64,000 bases of DNA from Longispora sp040681875 (GTDB lineage: Bacteria > Actinomycetota > Actinomycetes > Mycobacteriales > Micromonosporaceae): contig NZ_JBFAZP010000008.1 of the NCBI RefSeq assembly GCF_040681875.1, forward strand, positions 558,001 to 622,000. Direction: 5' to 3'. The stretch's first letter is position 1. Each line of letters starts with the position of its first letter. Positions 49,491 to 55,838 of this stretch are shown piece after piece. The notes under the pieces are model-generated. The model had not been told where the DNA came from and made no database searches. It was given only the letters and a program-made list of their open reading frames with translations. Made by a program: the position numbers and the translations under genes.

Positions 49491-50060
49491 ATGACTGAGA
49501 AGACCACGCCGATCAAGGACCCCGCGGTCCTCAAGGCGGTCACCCACCCGCTCCGGCTGCGCCTCTACGGCCTCCTCAACACCTTCGGCCCCTCCACCGC
49601 GAGCACCCTCGCCGAGCGGGTCGACCTGGCCGTCGCCAAGGTCAGCTACCACCTGCACCAGCTGGCCCGGTTCGGCTTCGTCGTCGAGGCCCCGGAGCTG
49701 GCGCGGGACGGCCGCGAGCGCTGGTGGCGGTCGGTGCCGGGCGGGATCAGCTGGAGCGAGGGCGACTTCCCGGCCGGCAGCGAGGGCCGGGCGATCTCCG
49801 AGGCGGTCACGGCCGACACGATCCGCCGCCGGTTCCAGCTGCTGGAGGGGTACCTGCGCAACCAGGACGACTGGCCGGAGGAGTGGCGCGACGCGTCGTG
49901 GAGCACCAACGGCGCGATCCGGGTCGACCGCGCGGAGCTCGCGGAGTTCACCGCCGAGCTGGCCGAGCTGTTCCGGCGCTGGGGCGACCGGCCGATCGAC
50001 GAGTCCGACGACCGCCAGTTCGTCTACCTGTTCGCCCACGCCTTCCCCTACGTCCCGTGA
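49491..50060 (+). CDS. ArsR/winged-helix transcriptional regulator
   Basis: The 189-residue protein starts with a winged-helix domain (KAVTHPLRLRLYGLLNTFGPSTASTLAERVDLAVAKVSYHLHQLARFGFVVEA), then ELARDGRERWWRSVPGGISW, a segment common to regulators in this family that pair with transporters, and an alpha-helical C-terminal effector domain. It overlaps the following MFS gene by four bases (GTGA), so regulator and pump are co-expressed. The upstream promoter carries two palindromes for likely autocontrol. Inducer is unknown; a drug or antibiotic is plausible. Confidence 0.85.
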   Translation: MTEKTTPIKDPAVLKAVTHPLRLRLYGLLNTFGPSTASTLAERVDLAVAKVSYHLHQLARFGFVVEAPELARDGRERWWRSVPGGISWSEGDFPAGSEGRAISEAVTADTIRRRFQLLEGYLRNQDDWPEEWRDASWSTNGAIRVDRAELAEFTAELAELFRRWGDRPIDESDDRQFVYLFAHAFPYVP

Positions 50061-51289
50061 CCGCCGCCGTCGAGGCCCCGGCGACCACGCCCCAGCGGCC
50101 CTACCGCAACCCCACGTTCCTCGGCTGGCTCGCCGGCTACTGGCTGTCCCTCGTCGGCGACCAGATCTACTTCATCGCGTTCGCCTTCTCCGCCGCCCAG
50201 CTCGGGGATCCGCTGCTCACCAGCCTGGTGTCGATGGCCAGTTCGATCCCGCGCGCGGTGCTGATGCTGTTCGGCGGCGCGCTGGGCGACCGGATCGGCC
50301 TGCGGAAGCTGATGCTGGTCTCCGACGCGTTCCGGGTGCTCGTGATGGCCGTCGCGGCGCTGGCCGGCCTGGGCGGCACGTCGATGTGGCTGCTCGTCGG
50401 GGCGGCGCTGGTGTTCGGCGCGGTGGACGCGGCGTACATGCCGGCGGTCACCGCCCTGCCGGCCCTGATCCTGCCCGGCGACCAGCTGCCCGCCTCCGTC
50501 GCCGCCCGCCAGCTCGCCAACCGGGGCGCCCTGCTGCTCGGCGCGCCGCTCGGCGGCCTGCTCGTCGCGGTCGGCGGCTTCCCGCTCGCGTGCGGGGTCA
50601 ACGCGGTCAGCTTCGCCCTCTCGGTGCTGATCCTGGCGAAGATCAGACCCCAGTTCGAGACCAGGGGGGTACGCGAGGCGAAGCCCCGCCGCAACCTCCT
50701 CGCCGAGGTGGGCGACGGCCTGCGCTACGTGATCGGCCAGCCGGTGCTCCGGGGCGTGTTCCTGGTGCTCACCACCCTCGAGTTCTGCGTGACGGGCCCG
50801 GTCAACCTCGCCGTGCCGCTGCGCTCGGTGGCCGAGGGCTGGGGCGCGACGGGGCAGGGCTGGATGCTCGGCGCGCTCGGGGTGGGCGGCGCGGGCGGCG
50901 CGCTGCTGGTCCTGCTCGCCCGGAAGTGGACCCGCCCGGTCACGATCGGCCTGTGGGTGATGCTGGTCCAGGCGGTGGGCGTGGTGTTCGTCGGCTACGG
51001 CCCGACCCTGCCGGCGGTGTGCGCGGCGATGGTGGCGATCGGGGCGTCGGGCGGCGTCGCGGGTTCCCTGCTCGCGGGCTCGACCCAGAACCTGATCCCC
51101 GACGGGTACCGGGCCCGGGTCGGCTCCATCTTCGTCCTCCAGGGCCTCGGCCTGGTACCCGTCTCGTTCACGCTCTTCGGGCTCCTCGGCACGGCGGTCG
51201 GGGTGCCGGCGGCGTGCGCGGTCTGCGGGGTCCTCATCGCGGCCTCGGTCGCCGCCGCCTTCACCCTCCCGGCCATCCGCCGCGCGTGA
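50057..51289 (+). CDS. MFS transporter
   Basis: The 410-residue protein has twelve predicted helices of the macrolide-efflux (MFS_3/Mef-like) group: NPTFLGWLAGYWLSLVGDQIYFIAFAF, GGALGDRIGLRKLMLVSD (the MFS loop motif A), DAAYMPAVTALPALILPGDQLPASVAARQLANRGALLLGAPLGGLLVA and GGVAGSLLAGSTQNLIPDGYRARVGSIF. It has ordinary MFS length, in contrast with the neighbouring pump. It is coupled to its regulator and ends in a strong hairpin. Confidence 0.88.
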   Translation: MTAAVEAPATTPQRPYRNPTFLGWLAGYWLSLVGDQIYFIAFAFSAAQLGDPLLTSLVSMASSIPRAVLMLFGGALGDRIGLRKLMLVSDAFRVLVMAVAALAGLGGTSMWLLVGAALVFGAVDAAYMPAVTALPALILPGDQLPASVAARQLANRGALLLGAPLGGLLVAVGGFPLACGVNAVSFALSVLILAKIRPQFETRGVREAKPRRNLLAEVGDGLRYVIGQPVLRGVFLVLTTLEFCVTGPVNLAVPLRSVAEGWGATGQGWMLGALGVGGAGGALLVLLARKWTRPVTIGLWVMLVQAVGVVFVGYGPTLPAVCAAMVAIGASGGVAGSLLAGSTQNLIPDGYRARVGSIFVLQGLGLVPVSFTLFGLLGTAVGVPAACAVCGVLIAASVAAAFTLPAIRRA

Positions 51290-51300
51290 CCGCCGCACCC

Positions 51301-51342
51301 GGCCCGTGGGGCGTCCCGCAGAGCCGGGGCGCCCCACGGGCC
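51301..51342 (+). terminator. Terminator after second MFS gene
   Basis: A perfect 13-bp stem, GGCCCGTGGGGCG with its complement, around a 16-base loop. Confidence 0.65.
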
Positions 51343-51452
51343 GGTTGGTTGCCCCGCACGACCGGACCTTCCGCCTCGCCAGCGGCGTGCCCGCACGTGC
51401 GCGGTGTCCCTCGCCCCAGGAGGGCCGGCGCGCCCCGAGCCGTCGCCGGGGC

Positions 51453-52250
51453 CTACTCCGGCTTCGTGGTCACGTAGATCGCGGTGCCCGGGAAGATCTT
51501 TCCGCGCAGCGGGCTCCACTGGCCCCACTCCTGGGTGTGCCCCTCGGGCCACTCCGGCTCGACGATGTCCACCAGGGTCAGCCCGGCGGCCACGATCTCG
51601 CGGACCCGGTCGCCGAGCGTCCGGTGGTGCTCGACGTAGGTGGGCACCCCGTCGGTGTACTCGACGTACGGCCGCCGGTCGAAGTACGAGTGGATCGCGA
51701 CCAGCCCGGCCTCGCCCGGATCGTCCGGGAAGATCCATCTCATCGGGTGCGTGACGGAGAACACCCACCGGCCTCCCGGGCGCAGCACCCGGGCCGCCTC
51801 GCGCATCACGAGGGCCGAGTCGGTCACGAACGGAACGGCCCCGAATGCGGTGAAGATCACATCGAACGCGCCGTCCCGGAAGGGCAGGCACTCGGCGTCG
51901 GCGAGGGCGAGCGGGATCCGTACCCCCGAATGGTCGTTGCCCGCCACGGCGTGCCGCAACATGCCGGCGGACAGGTCGGTCGCGACCACCTCCGCACCCT
52001 GCGTACGCAGCCATCGAGAGCTGGACGCCGACCCGCAGCCGATCTCCAGGATCCGCTTCCCGGCCACGGGTCCGAGCAGTCCGGCGCGCTCCTCGGTGAG
52101 CCCCTCGGGGCACCAGCGCAGCAGCACCTCGCCGAGGAATTCGCCGTGTTCGGCATGGTAGTGATCTGCGTCACTGTCCCACCAGTGCGTGTTCGCCTGC
52201 CGGCTCTCAGCTCGGGTGGTGGCCCCTCGGGCGGTGTGCGTTTGGTTCAC
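51453..52250 (-). CDS. Class I SAM-dependent methyltransferase
   Basis: The 265-residue protein carries ILEIGCGSASSSRWL (SAM motif I), VVATDLSAGMLRHA, ALADAECLPFRDGAFDVIFTAFGAVPFV and LRPGGRWVFSVTHPMRWIF. It is a Methyltransf_11-type enzyme with a His/Trp/Asp-rich N-terminal stretch (NTHWWDSDADHYHAEHGEFLG). The substrate is unknown. This gene beside rpsA in divergent orientation is conserved in actinobacteria. The GTG start has TAATGT 6 bases upstream and no ribosome binding site, so it is leaderless. Confidence 0.88.
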   Translation of the reverse strand: MNQTHTARGATTRAESRQANTHWWDSDADHYHAEHGEFLGEVLLRWCPEGLTEERAGLLGPVAGKRILEIGCGSASSSRWLRTQGAEVVATDLSAGMLRHAVAGNDHSGVRIPLALADAECLPFRDGAFDVIFTAFGAVPFVTDSALVMREAARVLRPGGRWVFSVTHPMRWIFPDDPGEAGLVAIHSYFDRRPYVEYTDGVPTYVEHHRTLGDRVREIVAAGLTLVDIVEPEWPEGHTQEWGQWSPLRGKIFPGTAIYVTTKPE

Positions 52251-52256
52251 GGCGTG

Positions 52257-52262
52257 ACATTA
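52257..52262 (-). promoter_or_regulatory. Leaderless -10 hexamer of methyltransferase gene
   Basis: TAATGT on the minus strand, 6 bases before the GTG. Confidence 0.5.
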
Positions 52263-52275
52263 TGCCGGGGGACGG

Positions 52276-52306
52276 TTGGACCGTGTGGTATTGGGCGGGG
52301 TAGGCT
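52276..52306 (+). promoter_or_regulatory. rpsA promoter
   Basis: TTGGAC (52276-52281) and TAGGCT (52301-52306) with a 19-base spacer. The leader to the rpsA start is about 120 bases, long for this genome, and may be a target for S1 self-control. Confidence 0.45.
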
Positions 52307-52433
52307 GGACGACGCGTTGGTGGGTCGCGCGTCTCGGCAGGGAGCAGGCCCGCAACTGCTGGCAGAGGCCGGCGGATGGGCCCACGGACGCACCGCACAC
52401 ACGATCGACAACCCAACCGGAGCACCTGCCCAC

Positions 52434-53951
52434 ATGACGAGCAGCATCGAGGTCTCCTCGACGAATACGGTCGCAATCAATGACATCGGCTCTGAGGAAG
52501 ACTTCCTCGCCGCCATTGATCTGACCATCAAGTACTTCAACGACGGTGACATTGTCGAAGGCACCGTCGTCAAGGTCGACCGGGACGAGGTCCTGCTCGA
52601 CATTGGCTACAAGACCGAGGGCGTCATTCCCTCGCGCGAGTTGTCGATCAAGCACGACGTTGACCCGGCCGATGTGGTCGCTGTGGGCGACCAGATCGAG
52701 GCCCTTGTTCTCCAGAAGGAGGACAAGGAGGGTCGGCTGATCCTGTCCAAGAAGCGCGCCCAGTACGAGCGCGCGTGGGGCACGATCGAGAAGATCAAGG
52801 AGGACGACGGCGTCGTTCGCGGCACCGTCATCGAGGTCGTCAAGGGTGGTCTCATCCTGGACATCGGCCTCCGGGGCTTCCTGCCGGCCTCCCTGGTCGA
52901 GATGCGGCGCGTCCGCGACCTCCAGCCCTACGTGGGCCGTGAGCTCGAGGCGAAGATCATCGAGCTGGACAAGAACCGCAACAACGTGGTCCTGTCCCGC
53001 CGCGCGTGGCTCGAGCAGACCCAGTCCGAGGTCCGCACCGAGTTCCTCAACAAGCTCGCCAAGGGCCAGGTCCGCAAGGGCGTCGTGTCCTCGATCGTCA
53101 ACTTCGGCGCGTTCGTGGACCTCGGCGGCGTCGACGGCCTCGTGCACGTCTCGGAGCTGTCCTGGAAGCACATCGACCACCCGTCCGAGGTTGTCGAGGT
53201 CGGCCAGGAGGTCGAGGTCGAGGTTCTCGACGTGGACCTCGAGCGCGAGCGCGTCTCCCTGTCGCTGAAGGCGACGCAGGAGGACCCGTGGCGTCAGTTC
53301 GCCCGGACCCACCAGATCGGCCAGATCGTGCCCGGTAAGGTCACCAAGCTGGTTCCGTTCGGTGCGTTCGTGCGGGTCGACGACGGCATCGAGGGCCTGG
53401 TGCACATCTCCGAGCTGGCCGAGCGCCACGTGGAGATCCCGGAGCAGGTCGTCCAGGTCAACGGCGACGTTCTCGTCAAGGTCATCGACATCGACCTCGA
53501 GCGTCGGCGGATCTCGCTCTCGCTCAAGCAGGCGAACGAGGGCTTCGTCGAGGGCGACGAGCACTTCGACCCGACCCTCTACGGTATGGCTGCCACCTAC
53601 GACGAGGCCGGCAACTACATCTACCCGGAGGGCTTCGACCCGGAGACGGGCGAGTGGCTCGAGGGCTTCGACGCGCAGCGTGAGGTGTGGGAGAAGCAGT
53701 ACGCCGACGCCCGCGTCCGCTGGGAGGCGCACGCCAAGCAGGTCGAGGCGGCCCGTGTCGCCGACGCCGAGGCCGCGGAGAACCCGCAGCCCGTCACGGT
53801 CGGCACGCCGACCGGTGGCTCCGGTGCGACCAGCATGAGCACCAGCAGCACCCCGACGGCCTCCAAGGCCCCCGAGGAGCCGGCTGGCACCCTCGCCACC
53901 GACGAGGCGCTCGCGGCTCTCCGCGAGAAGCTCGCGGGTGGCAAGGCGTAG
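52434..53951 (+). CDS. rpsA: 30S ribosomal protein S1
   Basis: The 505-residue protein binds mRNA on the small ribosomal subunit. Four S1 domains are seen: GDIVEGTVVKVDRDEVLLDIGYKTEGVIPSREL, GVVRGTVIEVVKGGLILDIGLRGFLPASLVE, GQVRKGVVSSIVNFGAFVDLGGVDGLVHVSELSW and GQIVPGKVTKLVPFGAFVRVDDGIEGLVHISELA. The tail after residue 370 is acidic and then low complexity, as in other actinobacteria. Codon use is more relaxed than in neighbours at the 5' end, which is usual for highly expressed genes here. It ends with the strongest terminator in the window. Confidence 0.97.
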   Translation: MTSSIEVSSTNTVAINDIGSEEDFLAAIDLTIKYFNDGDIVEGTVVKVDRDEVLLDIGYKTEGVIPSRELSIKHDVDPADVVAVGDQIEALVLQKEDKEGRLILSKKRAQYERAWGTIEKIKEDDGVVRGTVIEVVKGGLILDIGLRGFLPASLVEMRRVRDLQPYVGRELEAKIIELDKNRNNVVLSRRAWLEQTQSEVRTEFLNKLAKGQVRKGVVSSIVNFGAFVDLGGVDGLVHVSELSWKHIDHPSEVVEVGQEVEVEVLDVDLERERVSLSLKATQEDPWRQFARTHQIGQIVPGKVTKLVPFGAFVRVDDGIEGLVHISELAERHVEIPEQVVQVNGDVLVKVIDIDLERRRISLSLKQANEGFVEGDEHFDPTLYGMAATYDEAGNYIYPEGFDPETGEWLEGFDAQREVWEKQYADARVRWEAHAKQVEAARVADAEAAENPQPVTVGTPTGGSGATSMSTSSTPTASKAPEEPAGTLATDEALAALREKLAGGKA

Positions 53952-53969
53952 GTAGCACGTAGTTCGTAG

Positions 53970-54002
53970 AAAGGGCCCCGGCGCGCAGCGCCGGGGCCCT
54001 TT
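53970..54002 (+). terminator. rpsA terminator
   Basis: A perfect 15-bp stem, AAAGGGCCCCGGCGC with its complement, loop GCA, ending in TTT. Confidence 0.85.
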
Positions 54003-54101
54003 CGCATGCTCGCAGGGCGGGCCGGGAGCTAGCGGGTGTCAGGGTGCCGGGCTGGTCGGGTGCCGGGACCGAGGCAGCGGGGGAGGCCAGCCCGGAAGGC
54101 C

Positions 54102-54121
54102 GGGCAGGGTCAGGGGGAGGG
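54102..54121 (+). other. Putative G-quadruplex motif upstream of coaE
   Basis: Four G runs of at least three (GGG-CA-GGG-TCA-GGGGG-A-GGG) in a generally G-rich 200-base gap; further G runs continue to the coaE promoter. Also GGTCGGGTGCCGGG occurs twice (near 54050 and 54139). Confidence 0.4.
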
Positions 54122-54194
54122 CTCGGGGTGCCGGGGTGGTCGGGTGCCGGGGGCGTCCTGGTGGCTCGGGGAGGGTGTCGGGGTGGTGGGTCGG

Positions 54195-54200
54195 TAGGGT
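54195..54200 (+). promoter_or_regulatory. Leaderless -10 hexamer of coaE
   Basis: TAGGGT followed by 6 bases and the ATG; the GGGAG between them may also serve as a weak ribosome binding site. Confidence 0.45.
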
Positions 54201-54206
54201 CGGGAG

Positions 54207-55409
54207 ATGTTGAGAGTGGGACTGACCGGCGGTATCGGGGCCGGCAAGAGCGCCGTCGCCCGGCACCTCGCGGAGCGGGGTGCCGTGATCGTGGACTCCG
54301 ACGTGCTGGCCCGCGAGGTCGTCGCACCCGGGACGGACGGGCTCGCCGAGGTCGTCGCCACCTTCGGCGAGGGGGTGCTCCGGGACGGCGCGCTGGACCG
54401 CCCCGCGCTCGCCGCCGTCGTGTTCGGTGACCCGTCGGCCCGGGCCCGCCTCGAACGGATCATCCACCCGAGGGTCCGCGCCAGGTCCGAGGAACTCACG
54501 GCCGGGGCGGGGGAGGCCGCGGTCGTCGTCAACGACATCCCGCTGCTGGTCGAGGTGGGCCTGGCTCCGACCTTCCACCTGGTACTGGTCGTGCGCGCCG
54601 CCCACGACGTCCGCATCGGGCGCCTGATCGGACGGGGCCTGCCGAGGGCCGAGGCCGAGTCCCGGATGGCCGCCCAGGCGACCGACGATCAGCGCCGGGC
54701 CGCCGCCGACATCGAGGTGGACAACTCGGGCACCCTGGCCGAGCTGCACGCCCGCCTGGACGCCGTGTGGGACCGACTCGTCGCGTTCGAGGCGAACCTC
54801 CGCGCCGGCCAGCGCGCCCCCCGCCCGCCCGAGCTGGTCATCAGTGCCCCGGACCCGACCTGGCCGGAGCAGTACGCCCGGCTGGCCGCCCGGATCACCC
54901 ACGCCGCCGGGGACCTCGCCCTCACCCTCGACCACATCGGCTCCACCTCGGTCCCCGACCTGCCCGCCAAGGACATCCTGGACCTCCAGCTGGGCGTCGC
55001 CGACCTGGCCGCCGCCGACCGCCTGGCCCCCCTGCTGGCCGCCGCCGGCTTCCCCGCCAACCCGGGCGAGTGGTGGGACAATCCGAAACCCCCGGACACC
55101 ACCATCTGGTACAAAAGGGTGCACGGCGCCGCCGACCCGGCCCGCCCTGTCAACCTGCACGTCCGCCCCGTCGGCTCCCCGGGCTGGCGCTGGGCCCTCC
55201 TCTTCCGCGACTGGCTCCGCGCCAACCCGACCGAGGTGTCCGCGTACGCCCAGCTCAAGGCCACTCTGGCGGCCCAGGGCCTGACGGCCTCCGAGTACGC
55301 CGACGCGAAGGAACCCTGGTTCAACGAGGCGGGCGCGCTGGCGGAAAAGTGGGCAACGGAGACATCCTGGGCCCCGGCCGATGCGCCCGGGTCACCGCCC
55401 CATTCGTAA
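54207..55409 (+). CDS. coaE: Dephospho-CoA kinase fused to GrpB/UPF0157 domain
   Basis: Residues 1-200 are dephospho-CoA kinase, the last step of coenzyme A synthesis: Walker A GGIGAGKS (8-15), VIVDSDVLAREVV, ARARLERIIHPRVR and DIPLLVEVGLA. Residues about 215-385 form a GrpB/UPF0157 domain (WPEQYARLAARI, LDHIGSTSVPDLPAKDILDLQLGV, NLHVRPVGSPGWRWALLFRDWLRANP). The same fusion exists in mycobacterial CoaE, where the C-terminal domain helps the kinase to fold. The start has an upstream TAGGGT. The frame ends at TAA in a sharply more AT-rich stretch. Confidence 0.93.
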   Translation: MLRVGLTGGIGAGKSAVARHLAERGAVIVDSDVLAREVVAPGTDGLAEVVATFGEGVLRDGALDRPALAAVVFGDPSARARLERIIHPRVRARSEELTAGAGEAAVVVNDIPLLVEVGLAPTFHLVLVVRAAHDVRIGRLIGRGLPRAEAESRMAAQATDDQRRAAADIEVDNSGTLAELHARLDAVWDRLVAFEANLRAGQRAPRPPELVISAPDPTWPEQYARLAARITHAAGDLALTLDHIGSTSVPDLPAKDILDLQLGVADLAAADRLAPLLAAAGFPANPGEWWDNPKPPDTTIWYKRVHGAADPARPVNLHVRPVGSPGWRWALLFRDWLRANPTEVSAYAQLKATLAAQGLTASEYADAKEPWFNEAGALAEKWATETSWAPADAPGSPPHS

Positions 55410-55445
55410 CCAAAAAAGGTTTTTGAGGTTTTGACCTGACGTCTT

Positions 55446-55545
55446 GGCCCGCTGAGGGCGGCGAGGCGAAGGCGGAGGCGTTTCCGCATACCGGTGTTGT
55501 ATGCGGAAACGCCGACAACGCGCGCATCGTCGCCCTCAGCGGGCC
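55446..55545. other. Two-stem imperfect palindrome between coaE and uvrB
   Basis: An outer 19-bp stem (55446-55464 with 55527-55545, one G-U on the plus strand) encloses internal loops of 12 and 13 bases and a perfect 14-bp inner stem (GGCGTTTCCGCATA at 55477-55490, complement at 55500-55513) with a 9-base loop. It is far more structured than a terminator needs to be and matches no RNA class I know. It might be a structured RNA domain, a REP/MITE-like element or a protein-binding cruciform. Confidence 0.6.
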
Positions 55546-55555
55546 CCACCCACCC

Positions 55556-55597
55556 AAAGAGGAGAGCTTCGCCAGGTGGGGCGAAGCTCTCCCTTTT
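55556..55597. terminator. Bidirectional intrinsic terminator between coaE and uvrB
   Basis: A perfect 13-bp stem GGAGAGCTTCGCC with its complement (55561-55573 and 55580-55592), loop AGGTGG, followed by CTTTTGG on the plus strand and TCTTTGGG on the minus strand. It can end coaE and also a minus-strand transcript. CCCCACC at 55544-55550 could pair with GGTGGGG at 55575-55581 and disrupt it. Confidence 0.75.
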
Positions 55598-55737
55598 GGC
55601 AGGCTCGACGACCCCGGTCGACACGAGGTCGACCGACGCCCGATGCGCTCACCGACGTGTGGGGTCGGGAGCTGCGACCGGTGCCCGGGGCTCTGACCGA
55701 GGTCATCCGCCGGGAAAGGTCGCCACCGCCTGCTGCA
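55556..55737 (-). ncRNA. Candidate minus-strand small RNA
   Basis: This transcript is predicted from a promoter upstream on the minus strand and the T-tailed hairpin at its end, giving about 180 bases. It contains a short stem around GGTCGAC repeats near 55615-55634. I see no coding frame with family resemblance. There is no expression evidence; it rests on promoter and terminator signals only. Confidence 0.35.
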
Positions 55738-55743
55738 CGATCG

Positions 55744-55772
55744 AGGCTAGCCCCGGGATCTTGGGGGCACAA
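55744..55772 (-). promoter_or_regulatory. Minus-strand promoter in the coaE-uvrB gap
   Basis: On the minus strand TTGTGC (55772-55767) and TAGCCT (55749-55744) are separated by exactly 17 bases. Confidence 0.5.
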
Positions 55773-55825
55773 TGCTTTTGGGGCTTGTTGGCGCATCGTA
55801 AATCGGGGATGTCGTACCTGGCGCG

Positions 55826-55831
55826 TACGGT
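55826..55831 (+). promoter_or_regulatory. Leaderless -10 hexamer of uvrB
   Basis: TACGGT followed by 7 bases and ATG at 55839. No SOS-type box (TCGAAC-N4-GTTCGA) is seen in the preceding 400 bases. Confidence 0.5.
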
Positions 55832-55838
55832 GGGTTCC

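Noticed and set aside
55410..55838. SOS operator for uvrB
   Set aside because: I found no sequence resembling the actinobacterial LexA box in the gap.
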